Positions 18,676 through 27,898 of a stretch of DNA of 64,000 nucleotides are shown here, one piece after another. The stretch's first letter is position 1. Every line of letters starts with the position of its first letter. The notes under the pieces are model-generated. The model searched no databases. It was not told where the DNA came from and saw only the letters and a list, made by a program, of their open reading frames with translations. The position numbers were made by a program, and so were the translations under genes. Source of the stretch: Paludibacteraceae bacterium (GTDB lineage Bacteria; Bacteroidota; Bacteroidia; Bacteroidales; Paludibacteraceae); assembly GCA_031292565.1 (NCBI GenBank), contig JARLGW010000012.1, forward strand, positions 248,001-312,000. The letters run 5' to 3'.

Positions 18676-19530
18676 ATGACAACACATCCTGCATTAAGAA
18701 ATTATTGGTATGCAGCATTCTATATAGGCGTGTTCCTGATAATAGGGTTATTTCAGGCCGCCGCCTTGTCTCCTTTAAGCTCCTTGCCCGTGGGCTGGCT
18801 TATCGCTGACGGATTGCTGTTTTCCTTATTGCTTGCTGCGCTCGGTATTCCGTTGTGGGTGGTGGTTCAATTTATCAATTTCTCAAAAGGAAATCTTTAT
18901 AGGCAGGTAATTAACGCGCTCTCTTTGTGTGTAATTACCCTGGGATGCTGGTTAGGGTTAGGACTTTTTGTCCTGTACAACATAATGCCTGAAAAAGATT
19001 TTGTGCACATTCTTCCCACCATTCCTATGCGTGTGGTAGGCGGTATGTTGCTTTATTCCGCTTTGGTGCAGAGGTATAGCATCCTGCTGAAGACGGAAAG
19101 AGAAACCGAAGCCGAAGAGATAATGGAGGAAGTACCTCCCGAGCCACTCTTGCAAATTGAAGAAGAACACGAACCGGAACACGAGCAACAACAAATAGAA
19201 ATTATTGATCGCGTGGCCGTGAAAATCGGACAAAAGATACACGTGATAATTGTTACCGATATTATATACATTCAAGCCGAAGGCGATTATGTAATGATAC
19301 ACACTGCCGATGGGCGTTACCTCAAAGAGCAAACCATGAAATACTTTGAGCAACACCTACCCATGCAGAAGTTTGTACGCATACATCGCTCGTGCATTGT
19401 GAACGTGGAAATAATATCACGTGTGGAACTGTATGAAAAACAAAATTACCTGCTCGTGCTGCAAAATGGTGAGAAACTGAAAACCAGTGCTTCCGGGTAT
19501 AAAGTATTGAAAAAAGCCTTGAGCTTGTAA
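18676..19530 (+). CDS. LytTR-family DNA-binding protein with N-terminal membrane domain
   Basis: Protein of 284 residues. Four hydrophobic segments (about residues 12-130) are followed by an acidic linker rich in E and Q, then a LytTR DNA-binding domain at about residues 180-280. Landmarks are IIYIQAEGDYVMIHTADGRY, FVRIHRSCIVNVEII and LQNGEKLKTSASGYK. There is no receiver domain, so it is not a classical response regulator. The membrane part suggests a one-component sensor tethered to the inner membrane, probably linked to the LiaF-like protein encoded 8 bases upstream. Confidence 0.85.
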   Translation: MTTHPALRNYWYAAFYIGVFLIIGLFQAAALSPLSSLPVGWLIADGLLFSLLLAALGIPLWVVVQFINFSKGNLYRQVINALSLCVITLGCWLGLGLFVLYNIMPEKDFVHILPTIPMRVVGGMLLYSALVQRYSILLKTERETEAEEIMEEVPPEPLLQIEEEHEPEHEQQQIEIIDRVAVKIGQKIHVIIVTDIIYIQAEGDYVMIHTADGRYLKEQTMKYFEQHLPMQKFVRIHRSCIVNVEIISRVELYEKQNYLLVLQNGEKLKTSASGYKVLKKALSL

Positions 19531-19605
19531 AATGATTTTTTGATATATGTCAATATTTTCTCCGAAGGAGATTAATACAAATAGAAAAGAAACCTAATAG
19601 ATAAA

Positions 19606-19648
19606 GGTTTCCCCGTGAGACGATTAATATATCCCCTCACGGGGAACC
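19606..19648. other. Strong hairpin in intergenic region
   Basis: GGTTTCCCCGTGAG (19606-19619) can pair with CTCACGGGGAACC (19636-19648), giving about 13 bp with one bulge and a 16-base loop. No T tract follows, so it is not a standard terminator. Possibly a LytTR transcript 3' structure or a dispersed palindrome. Confidence 0.55.
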
Positions 19649-19749
19649 CGGTTCGGATGTGTATTTATTCTATTGATATTTATTGCCTCTGGGAAATTTA
19701 TCTTTCATGTATCAAGAAATATAATTAAAAACAACATTACTATACGACG

Positions 19750-20886
19750 ATGAAAAATCATTTTTTATTACTGTTCATTAGCATTGTGAGTGCTATATAC
19801 TTGCTAGGATGCTGGTATGTTTTTCATCGTGGTAGCCAGGCTATTCCATCTGCTCAAGGGCGGGTTGTTTTTGCCTGGGTGTTTTGGCTACTGGCTGCTT
19901 CGTTTATCGTGGGGCAGGTGCTCGAACGGGGCAACTATCATTTCATCACCACCGTTATCACCGGCATAGGCTCCACGTGGCTTGCCGTGCTATGGTATTC
20001 GTTTTTGTTGGTGTTGGTTATTGATATTGTGCGGTTGCTAAATCGTTTCTTGCACTTTATACCCGGTACTATCCCTTCGCACTATTTATTCTTTGGGGTG
20101 GCCGGCTTTGTGCTTGTTGTTGTGGCAAGCGGGATGCTCAACGCCGCGTTTCCCCATGTGCATCAAATGGATGTTACCATAGACAAGCCCGTGGAAGGGA
20201 ATAAAAAAGAACTTACCATTGCCTTGGTGAGCGATATACACATGGGCTTTATCATTGGCAACGGGCATGTAAGCCGCTTGGTGGAGAGCATTAATGCCAC
20301 ACACCCGGATATGGTGATTCTTGCCGGCGATTTGGTGGATCACAACCCCAAACCCGTGGTGCAAGAGAACCTGGGGCGACATTTTAGCCTACTCAAGGCT
20401 CCTTTGGGTGTGTATGCCGTGACGGGGAACCACGAGTACATCGGGCACCCTGAGATCAGTGTAAATTATCTGTCAAAGTTTGGAATCCGTTACCTGCGTG
20501 ATACCATGATTGAGGTAAACGGCATTCAACTGGCCGGACGTGATGATAGCCAGAAAATACGTTTCACGGGGAAACCCCGTAAAGATCTTGCCCGGTTATT
20601 GAGCAACGCGCAACAGGCCAAGCCGCTTATTCTGATAGACCATCAACCGGTGGAATATGATAAAGCCCAGCAGCAGGGTGTTGACCTCATGCTGTCGGGA
20701 CACACGCATGATGGGCAGGTATGGCCGTTTAAATATATTGCCAACAAGGTGTATAATATTAGTGAGGGCATCATGACGCAAGGCAAATCGCATTTTTATG
20801 TTTCCTCCGGGTATGGCACCTGGGGGCCTCCGGTACGCTTAGGCAATCGACCTGAAATAGCATTGATTAAAATTCATTTTAAATAA
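19750..20886 (+). CDS. Membrane-anchored metallophosphoesterase
   Basis: Protein of 378 residues with about four N-terminal membrane helices (residues 5-140), followed by a calcineurin-type phosphoesterase domain. Metal-binding motifs appear in order: LVSDIHMG (about 159-166), ILAGDLVDHN (about 192-201), VTGNHEY (about 222-228) and LMLSGHTHDGQVWP (about 311-324). This matches the YaeI/YkuE-like group, some of which hydrolyse UDP-diacylglucosamine or phospholipid-type substrates. The substrate here is unknown. It has its own terminator. Confidence 0.88.
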   Translation: MKNHFLLLFISIVSAIYLLGCWYVFHRGSQAIPSAQGRVVFAWVFWLLAASFIVGQVLERGNYHFITTVITGIGSTWLAVLWYSFLLVLVIDIVRLLNRFLHFIPGTIPSHYLFFGVAGFVLVVVASGMLNAAFPHVHQMDVTIDKPVEGNKKELTIALVSDIHMGFIIGNGHVSRLVESINATHPDMVILAGDLVDHNPKPVVQENLGRHFSLLKAPLGVYAVTGNHEYIGHPEISVNYLSKFGIRYLRDTMIEVNGIQLAGRDDSQKIRFTGKPRKDLARLLSNAQQAKPLILIDHQPVEYDKAQQQGVDLMLSGHTHDGQVWPFKYIANKVYNISEGIMTQGKSHFYVSSGYGTWGPPVRLGNRPEIALIKIHFK

Positions 20887-20888
20887 GT

Positions 20889-20920
20889 AAAAAGGTATCT
20901 CGTTTTCGAGGTACCTTTTT
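20889..20920 (+). terminator. Terminator of the phosphoesterase gene
   Basis: AAAAAGGTATCTCG pairs with CGAGGTACCTTTTT around a 4-base loop, ending in T5. Confidence 0.88.
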
Positions 20921-21027
20921 AGCTTTTAGTTAGCAATGGTTATGTACAATTGTTGCAATTTTAATTTTTGTAAGTTTAGGTGAAAAATAAAAACGTCATG
21001 CTGTCACCCCTCTTTTTATGAAATCAT

Positions 21028-21035
21028 TATCTTTG
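21028..21035 (+). promoter_or_regulatory. Promoter -7 element of the helicase gene
   Basis: TATCTTTG matches TAnnTTTG, 37 bases before the helicase ATG. Confidence 0.5.
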
Positions 21036-21072
21036 TTTCTCGACGGAAAGAATATCAAATTTTATTAGATGG

Positions 21073-23550
21073 ATGGATACGCAAACAAATGCACCTTTGC
21101 AACTGGCTTTTGACTTTGTTCAATATACAGGACAACATATTTTTCTCACCGGAAAGGCGGGAACCGGAAAGACTACTTTTCTTCACAACCTGAAATTAAA
21201 ATCGCCTAAGCGTATGATTGTAGTTGCCCCCACGGGTGTGGCCGCTATCAATGCCGGGGGCGTTACCATTCACTCGTTTTTCCAGCTCTCGTTTGGCCCT
21301 CAGGTGGGAGCGGGGAAGGAACAGACCGATCAGATTCGCTTTAGTCGTGAAAAAATTAATATCCTCCGTAGCCTCGATCTGTTGGTGATAGATGAGATAA
21401 GTATGGTGCGTGCCGATTTGCTGGATGCCATTGATGGTGTGTTGCGCCGCTTCAAAGACCGTAGCAAACCTTTTGGCGGGGTACAAATGCTTATGATTGG
21501 CGATTTGCAGCAACTTTCGCCCGTGGTGAAGGATGACGAGTGGAGCTTGCTTAAATCGGAATATGACACCATTTATTTTTTCAGCAGCAAGGCTTTGCGT
21601 CAAACCTCTTTCGTGAGCATTGAACTTACCCACGTGTATCGCCAGCAGGACGACGCTTTTATTTCCATCCTGAACAAGGTGCGTGAAAACCGGTTGGATC
21701 AACCTTCGCTCGAAGCACTCAACAAGCGTTACATCCCGAACTTTACTCAAAAGGAAGGATACATCACCCTTTGCACTCATAATGCACAGGCACAACGCAT
21801 TAACGAACTGCAATTGCTCCATATCCCGGCCAAGGCAAATCGCTACATGGCCACATTAGAGGGTAAGTTTCCCGAATATTCTTATCCCACGGAGTTTGAA
21901 CTCTACTTGAAGGTGGATGCACAAGTAATGTTTGTAAAAAACGATACTTCGTACGACAAGCTTTTTTACAATGGCAAAATTGGTAAAATAACCCGTATTG
22001 ATGAGGGTACTATTTACGTGCAATGCCCCGACGACAAAGCCGAGATACCGGTAACGCCCTTGAAATGGGATAACGTAAAATATACCATCGACCCGCAAAC
22101 CAACGAGATTAAGGAAAGCGTGGAAGGCTCCTTTACACAATATCCGCTCAAACTGGCTTGGGCTATCACCATCCATAAAAGTCAGGGCTTAACCTTTGAG
22201 CGGGCTATCATTGATGCCGAAGCATCCTTTGCCCACGGGCAGGTTTATGTAGCCTTGAGCCGTTGTAAAACGCTGGAAGGCATGGTGTTAAGTACGCCCA
22301 TTAGCAACCGTAGCATTATTAGCGATGGAACCATCAGCAGCTTTATCCACCAGATAGAACAGCACCAACCGGACTCCCAATGGCTGGACAGTGCGAAGCT
22401 GGCTTACCAGCATGAACTTTTGTCCGACCTATTTCGTTTTAATCGTACGCGTTATTTGGTAAATGCCATCAATAGACTGATGGATGAGAACACGGGCAGT
22501 GTACCGCAATTGCTTGTCGATTATTTCCGGGAGATGAGCATCGCCGTTCAGACCCAGATAGTGGATGTTGCCGAAAAGTTTCACGATCAGATAGCTCAAT
22601 TTTTGGTGCAGCAACCTGATGTGGAGCGAAACACCGCCTTGCAAGATCGCATTGTAAAAGCTGCCGGTTATTTTATCGAAAAGATAAAAGCTATTATAAC
22701 CGAAAGCCTTAGTAAGCTCGATCTGGATGTTGATAATAAAGCGTTGCGTAAACAATTGCTTACTGCAACGGGAAAACTGGAGGAGGAAATTATTGTAAAA
22801 ATAGCATGCCTATTGGTTTGCCAGCAAGGATTCGAGGTAAAGAAAGTGTTGGAAACGCGAGCCGTGGCTCTTTTGGAAAAAGAGAAACCGAAGGAAAAAG
22901 AACCTCGCAAATTTAGCGAGTTGCAGGATACTGACATTAAGCACCCGATACTTTACAATATCCTACGTGCCTGGCGGAAAGCCAAAGCGGAGGAACTGAA
23001 TGTAGCCGTTTTTATGATTTTCTCCCAAAAGGCTTTATTTGAGCTGGCTACTTATTTGCCTACGGATGTAAAAACGCTAAAGCAAATCAATGGCTTGGGG
23101 AGTAAGAAGATAGATCAGTTTGGAGCGGATATTGTGGAAATTATTGACGATTATTGTCAGGAATACAAGGTGGAACAACCGCAAATATCGTTGAAATCTT
23201 TTACCGAAAAAAAAAGTAACACGGGCGAACCCAAACAACCGAAAGAAGATACCAAGCTGGTAAGTTTTAACCTGTTCAAAGAAGGCAAAAACATGGAGCA
23301 AATAGCGCAGGAGCGGGGAGTGACCGTGGCTACCATAGAAAAGCATCTAGGCTATTTCGTAACGAAAGGAGAATTGGATGTGAGCCTTTTTGTAACGGAT
23401 GAGAAGCTTAAAAAGATTTCAGCCTATTTCTCAAAAGCGGAGGATAGAAGCTTATCTTTAGCAAAAGAAACGTTGGGCGAACAAATTACCTATACCGAAA
23501 TTAGAATGGTGCTCAACCATTTGGACTACTTGGCGGATTTGAATAAATAA
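21073..23550 (+). CDS. PIF1-type helicase with HRDC and helix-turn-helix domains
   Basis: Superfamily 1B helicase of 825 residues. It has Walker A LTGKAGTGKTTF (about residues 25-36), Walker B LVIDEISMVRADL (about 107-119), IGDLQQLSPV, and the late helicase motif AITIHKSQGLTFERAIID (about 363-380) with YVALSRC. After a long middle region there is an HRDC domain (about 640-705, KALFELATYLPTDVKTLKQI). A C-terminal HTH segment (MEQIAQERGVTVATIEKHL) follows, as in the RecQ-associated HTH family. It probably unwinds G-rich or forked DNA during replication or repair. The fau-like gene follows after 17 bases and is likely cotranscribed. Confidence 0.9.
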   Translation: MDTQTNAPLQLAFDFVQYTGQHIFLTGKAGTGKTTFLHNLKLKSPKRMIVVAPTGVAAINAGGVTIHSFFQLSFGPQVGAGKEQTDQIRFSREKINILRSLDLLVIDEISMVRADLLDAIDGVLRRFKDRSKPFGGVQMLMIGDLQQLSPVVKDDEWSLLKSEYDTIYFFSSKALRQTSFVSIELTHVYRQQDDAFISILNKVRENRLDQPSLEALNKRYIPNFTQKEGYITLCTHNAQAQRINELQLLHIPAKANRYMATLEGKFPEYSYPTEFELYLKVDAQVMFVKNDTSYDKLFYNGKIGKITRIDEGTIYVQCPDDKAEIPVTPLKWDNVKYTIDPQTNEIKESVEGSFTQYPLKLAWAITIHKSQGLTFERAIIDAEASFAHGQVYVALSRCKTLEGMVLSTPISNRSIISDGTISSFIHQIEQHQPDSQWLDSAKLAYQHELLSDLFRFNRTRYLVNAINRLMDENTGSVPQLLVDYFREMSIAVQTQIVDVAEKFHDQIAQFLVQQPDVERNTALQDRIVKAAGYFIEKIKAIITESLSKLDLDVDNKALRKQLLTATGKLEEEIIVKIACLLVCQQGFEVKKVLETRAVALLEKEKPKEKEPRKFSELQDTDIKHPILYNILRAWRKAKAEELNVAVFMIFSQKALFELATYLPTDVKTLKQINGLGSKKIDQFGADIVEIIDDYCQEYKVEQPQISLKSFTEKKSNTGEPKQPKEDTKLVSFNLFKEGKNMEQIAQERGVTVATIEKHLGYFVTKGELDVSLFVTDEKLKKISAYFSKAEDRSLSLAKETLGEQITYTEIRMVLNHLDYLADLNK

Positions 23551-23567
23551 CTTAAAAACAGAAGCGT

Positions 23568-24101
23568 ATGATTTTTGAAGACGAAAAGGCGGCTTTACGC
23601 AAAGAATTCAAAAGAATGGCTACTATTTATAGCGAAGAAGAACTTGCCGTACATTCCGAAACCGCTTTGCATAAATTGGAAACTGATCCAAGCTTTGCGG
23701 AGGCGGAAACGGTGATGCTTTTTTGGTCGTTGCCCGACGAAGTTTCTACCCATACTTTTATAGAGAAATGGAGTAAGCATAAAACAATTTTGTTACCGGT
23801 AATTGTAGGCGACGATATTTACCCACATGTGTATGAGAACCCTGATAAGATGGAATTTGGATTATTCCATATACTTCAACCTAAAACAACGGTGTTTGAT
23901 GACGAAATTGATTTGGTTGTAGTGCCCGGACAAGCGTTTGATAAAAACGGACATCGCTTGGGTAGGGGCAAGGGGTATTATGATCGGTTCCTCAGCAAGT
24001 ATGAGGGTGAGAAAATCGGGATCTGTTTTATGTTCCAGTTTACAGACTATGTACCCTACGAAGATTTCGACATCCCGATGGATAAAGTTATTGTAGGGTA
24101 A
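23568..24101 (+). CDS. 5-formyltetrahydrofolate cyclo-ligase
   Basis: Protein of 177 residues that converts 5-formyl-THF to 5,10-methenyl-THF using ATP. Family motifs: LFWSLPDEVSTHTFI (about residues 47-61), VVPGQAFDKNGHRLGRGKGYYDRFL (the phosphate-binding loop, about 121-145, read in two halves: VVPGQAFDKNG and GRGKGYYDRF). It links to the folate genes in the window (purH, metF). Its stop is 6 bases from the convergent rodA stop. Confidence 0.92.
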   Translation: MIFEDEKAALRKEFKRMATIYSEEELAVHSETALHKLETDPSFAEAETVMLFWSLPDEVSTHTFIEKWSKHKTILLPVIVGDDIYPHVYENPDKMEFGLFHILQPKTTVFDDEIDLVVVPGQAFDKNGHRLGRGKGYYDRFLSKYEGEKIGICFMFQFTDYVPYEDFDIPMDKVIVG

Positions 24102-24107
24102 AATTCG

Positions 24108-25565
24108 TTAGTGCATCTGCTCCAATCGGCCGACATCCAAGCGCAACATGATGAATAGCATAATGGTGAAGCCCCACAAGGATGATCCGCCATAGCTAAA
24201 AAATGGCAAGGGAATACCAATTACCGGAGCCAAACCCAACACCATACCGATGTTGATAGCAAAATGGAAAAACAACACGCTCGTTACGCAATAGCCATAA
24301 ATTCGGCCAAAAGGTTCACGTTGCCGTTCGGCAATAAACAACAGGCGCAACATTAACCCCACGTAAAGGCCTAACACTAACACCGAACCCCAAAAACCAT
24401 GTTCTTCACCCACGGTACAAAAGATAAAATCGGTATCCTGTTCCGGTACGTATTTCAGCTTTGTTTGCGTTCCATTCAAAAATCCTTTGCCCAGAAACTG
24501 CCCCGAACCGATAGCAATTTTAGATTGGTTCACGTTGTAACCTGCACCCGTGGGGTCGTCCTCCATAGCCAATACCACTTTGATACGAGTTTCCTGATGA
24601 GGCTCCAACACATTGTCGAATATATAATCGGCAGAGAAGCAATAAGCTATGGAAAAGATCATAAAAATGGCAACAAAGGTATAATTTTTCCGTCGTTGCC
24701 TAATTGAAATCCAAAATAGATAAATAATAGATGCCGCGATAGCAAAATAGCCAAAGTAAGTATAATCTACCTTTATAAAGAAATTTAACCCGATGGCAAT
24801 TACGGCAATAATACCGTATGCTTTTAGAAAGAGTAGAACAGGTTTTGTGTTTTTCTCAAAAACCAGTATGAATCCCAGTTCGGTAATTAGAATAAAAATC
24901 TGCGATACAAGGAATCCTAACGAACCAATATTTGCCCCTTGTAGAAAAACGTCGCCGAAGCGAACGATAACAATGAAAAGGACTATGCAACACAGGGCTA
25001 AATAAAGCAACACTCCCGGCATTCCTTCCCTGTAAAGCATTAAGAAGAAAGCAAGGAAAACCAATGCAGAACCTGTTTCCTTTTGCAACAGAACAAGGAG
25101 CATTGGGAACAGGATGATAAACAGCACTGGTAAGTAATTTTTAAAACCCTTGAGTTTATAATTGTATTGGCTCATGTATTTTGCCAAGGCCAATCCTGTA
25201 GCAAATTTCCCTAATTCGGCGGGTTGTATGCTCACAGGGCCGAATACCAGCCACGAACGCGAGCCCTTAATATCAGGGGCTAAAAATATGGTAATGATTA
25301 ATAGAAAGACGGCTCCTGCAAAAATGAAATAAGCAAAAACGTCGTATATTCGGCTATCAATCATAAGCAGGGATGCTCCCAATAAAAAGCTGCAAGCAAT
25401 CCACAGCAATTGTTTGCCAGCTCTTTGACTGAAATCGAAAATACTGGGGTGATCGAAATCATAACTAGCTCCATAGACGCTAATCCACCCCATAAGTACC
25501 AACAACAAGTATATTACTATTGTAGGCCAATCTATTGACTTTGCAAGACTAACGTTTCGTGACAA
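24108..25565 (-). CDS. rodA: Rod-shape peptidoglycan polymerase RodA
   Basis: SEDS-family glycosyltransferase of 485 residues with about ten membrane helices. It polymerises lipid II during cell elongation with PBP2. Typical blocks: RSWLVFGPVSIQPAELGKF (about residues 112-130), LVLLQKETGSALVF (about 157-170, includes the catalytic-loop region) and the C-terminal IGIPLPFFSYGGSSLWGF. Its first 17 bases overlap the end of mrdA, so the two are translationally coupled. It is the last gene of the mre operon. Confidence 0.95.
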   Translation of the reverse strand: MSRNVSLAKSIDWPTIVIYLLLVLMGWISVYGASYDFDHPSIFDFSQRAGKQLLWIACSFLLGASLLMIDSRIYDVFAYFIFAGAVFLLIITIFLAPDIKGSRSWLVFGPVSIQPAELGKFATGLALAKYMSQYNYKLKGFKNYLPVLFIILFPMLLVLLQKETGSALVFLAFFLMLYREGMPGVLLYLALCCIVLFIVIVRFGDVFLQGANIGSLGFLVSQIFILITELGFILVFEKNTKPVLLFLKAYGIIAVIAIGLNFFIKVDYTYFGYFAIAASIIYLFWISIRQRRKNYTFVAIFMIFSIAYCFSADYIFDNVLEPHQETRIKVVLAMEDDPTGAGYNVNQSKIAIGSGQFLGKGFLNGTQTKLKYVPEQDTDFIFCTVGEEHGFWGSVLVLGLYVGLMLRLLFIAERQREPFGRIYGYCVTSVLFFHFAINIGMVLGLAPVIGIPLPFFSYGGSSLWGFTIMLFIMLRLDVGRLEQMH

Positions 25566-27390
25566 AAGGCATCAAATTTGTATTAGACATTCTATCTTCT
25601 AAATATTTACGATTAGGGCTAATATGTCCCTTCAAATATCTTTCCATCATTAAGCTCGCTATCGGGCCTGCCCAGGTAGCACCAAACCCTGCATTTTCCA
25701 CAAATACCGCGATAGCAATTCTCGGTTTATCCCGTGGGGCAAAAGCCATAAAAATAGAGTGATCCTTACCATGAGGGTTTTGGGCTGTACCTGTTTTTCC
25801 GCAAACGCGAATGCTATCAATTTTGGCAATAGTTGCTGTACCCCCAAGTACCGCCATTTCCATCCCGTCAACCGTTGCTTCAAAATATTTTGGATCCACG
25901 GCAGTGAATTTCTTCTGAGTAAATTTCGGATCGAGTTTAGCTCCTTTAATATTTTTCACTATGTGAGGTGGATAGTAATAACCTCTATTAGCCATGATGG
26001 CAGCTAAATTAGCCGTTTGCATAGGTGTGGATATAACTTCACCTTGCCCAATGGCAATGGATATAATGGTTAAAGCATGCCAACCTCCATGTCCGTATAT
26101 TTTATTATACACATCCGCGTTAGGAATGTATCCCCTATTTTCGTTCGGGAAATCCACCCCAAGCTTGTATCCGAAACCGAAAGAAACGATGTCTTTTTTC
26201 CACACGTTAAAAGCCTTTTCCGTGGTTCCGTATTTGTCGTTATCAAGCATATTTCTCAAACCTTGACAATAATAGGCGTTACAAGAATGTTGTAACGACT
26301 CGCGCATATCCAATGGTGAAGCATGGCAGTGACACCCTACATGAAGATGACCTGCTGAAAAACCGCAATGACAAGGAAATTTGGTTTCAGGAGTAATAAT
26401 GCCTTCTTGTTGGAAAATAAGTGAATTCACTACTTTGAAAGTGGAACCCGGAGGGTATCGTGCCATCAAAGGTCTATCCAGCAAAGGCTTATATGGATCC
26501 GTATTCAGCCTTGTAAAGTTTTTGCTTCGCTGACGGCCAACTAAATCTGAAGGACTATATGTAGGGCTTGATACCAAAGCTAAAATTTCTCCGGTAGAAG
26601 GCTCTATGGCAACAACACTGCCTATTTTCCCTTTCATCAGCTGTTCACCATACATTTGTAAATCAATATCCAAAGATAATGTCAGGTTTTTACCTGATAC
26701 GGGCGATTTATCCAATGCACCTTTTTCATATTTTCCTTTTATTCGACCTCTAGCATCTCTTAGTAGTATTTCTACACCCTTATCTCCACGCAAGTCATTC
26801 TCGTAGAATTTTTCTACACCGGATTTACCGGCATAGTCACCTTGTGTATAGTAATTATCTTTGTCAATATCATTTTGAGAAACCTCTCCGATAGAGCCTA
26901 AAGCATGGGCCGCACATGGATAAGTATATTCCCTTAACGTTCTGTTTTGAATATAAAATCCGGGGAATTTGAATAGCTTTTCTTGCAATACGGCAAACTC
27001 TTCCACCGAAAGTTGTGAAAGAAGTAATTGGGGGGTATATGGAGAATATCCTTTGTCGGCTTTGATTTTCTTAATCAGCCTTACAAATAAGTTTTTGTCG
27101 ATGTTTACAGTGTTACAAAAATCTGCCGTGTCAAAAGGTTCCACTTCTTTAATTACCACCATTACGTCGTAAGCCGGCTTATTGTAAACTAATAGTTTTC
27201 CGGTTCTGTCATAAATAAGTCCACGAGCAGGATATTGGATTCGTTTCAGGAATGCATTACTGTCGGCGTTTTCTTTATATGACGTGTTAAGTATCTGGAG
27301 GTTTATTAGTTGGAAAACAAAAATAACAAACACAAAAATTATCATCCCGCCAATTACGGTTTTTCTCCCTTGCAAATCGTCATTAACCAT
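25549..27390 (-). CDS. mrdA: Penicillin-binding protein 2 (elongasome transpeptidase)
   Basis: Class B PBP of 613 residues. An N-terminal membrane anchor (about residues 12-32) and dimerisation domain are followed by the transpeptidase domain. The active-site motifs are PPGSTFK (SxxK, near 313-319), HSCNAYY (SxN) and CGKTGTAQ (KTG, near 535). It cross-links glycan strands made by RodA, the next gene. Four bases separate it from mreD. Between SxxK and SxN is a cysteine/histidine-rich stretch (FPCHCGFSAGHLHVGCHCHA), as in other Bacteroidota PBP2 proteins. Confidence 0.95.
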   Translation of the reverse strand: MVNDDLQGRKTVIGGMIIFVFVIFVFQLINLQILNTSYKENADSNAFLKRIQYPARGLIYDRTGKLLVYNKPAYDVMVVIKEVEPFDTADFCNTVNIDKNLFVRLIKKIKADKGYSPYTPQLLLSQLSVEEFAVLQEKLFKFPGFYIQNRTLREYTYPCAAHALGSIGEVSQNDIDKDNYYTQGDYAGKSGVEKFYENDLRGDKGVEILLRDARGRIKGKYEKGALDKSPVSGKNLTLSLDIDLQMYGEQLMKGKIGSVVAIEPSTGEILALVSSPTYSPSDLVGRQRSKNFTRLNTDPYKPLLDRPLMARYPPGSTFKVVNSLIFQQEGIITPETKFPCHCGFSAGHLHVGCHCHASPLDMRESLQHSCNAYYCQGLRNMLDNDKYGTTEKAFNVWKKDIVSFGFGYKLGVDFPNENRGYIPNADVYNKIYGHGGWHALTIISIAIGQGEVISTPMQTANLAAIMANRGYYYPPHIVKNIKGAKLDPKFTQKKFTAVDPKYFEATVDGMEMAVLGGTATIAKIDSIRVCGKTGTAQNPHGKDHSIFMAFAPRDKPRIAIAVFVENAGFGATWAGPIASLMMERYLKGHISPNRKYLEDRMSNTNLMPFVTKR

Positions 27391-27394
27391 AATG

Positions 27395-27898
27395 CTACCT
27401 TCTCATCTTTAATCGCTCAATGCTAAGTAATAAAATTAGCGTAAAAGCAGCACTGGATAATGTTCGAGTACTAAAAGAAATGAAATTGGAAAAAGAGAAA
27501 GATTCTATAAAGAATAGAACGATGTGATGGGCTAGTACCATCAATATAGCGTATTTAATAAACTGGCTTTTTCCGAATGAAAGCATGGAAGGAACAACGA
27601 TCTCATGATTGTCATCGCGAGGAATAAGTAATTTTATCAAAGGTTCGCGCATAAATGCCACAAAAACAGTTGCAAACGCGTGAATACCCACCGTATTTGA
27701 AAAAATATCAATACTTAAACCAAGGGCAAACGCCAATATCAAAAGAAAAGAGCGGGAAATATTAAGTGGAAGTATAATAATAAACAAGATATATAGGTAC
27801 GGATTTATAAAACCTAAAAACTTGATGTTATTTAATATCAATACTTGTACGAGAACAAGCACAATAAAACGAAAAATATTTTGTAGTATTAGTTTCAT
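27395..27898 (-). CDS. mreD: Rod-shape determining protein MreD
   Basis: Small, very hydrophobic protein of 167 residues with five or so membrane helices, located between mreC and mrdA, where mreD belongs. It starts inside the last codons of mreC (4-base overlap, ATGA type). MreD sequences are poorly conserved, so the call depends on position, size and topology. Confidence 0.88.
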   Translation of the reverse strand: MKLILQNIFRFIVLVLVQVLILNNIKFLGFINPYLYILFIIILPLNISRSFLLILAFALGLSIDIFSNTVGIHAFATVFVAFMREPLIKLLIPRDDNHEIVVPSMLSFGKSQFIKYAILMVLAHHIVLFFIESFSFSNFISFSTRTLSSAAFTLILLLSIERLKMRR

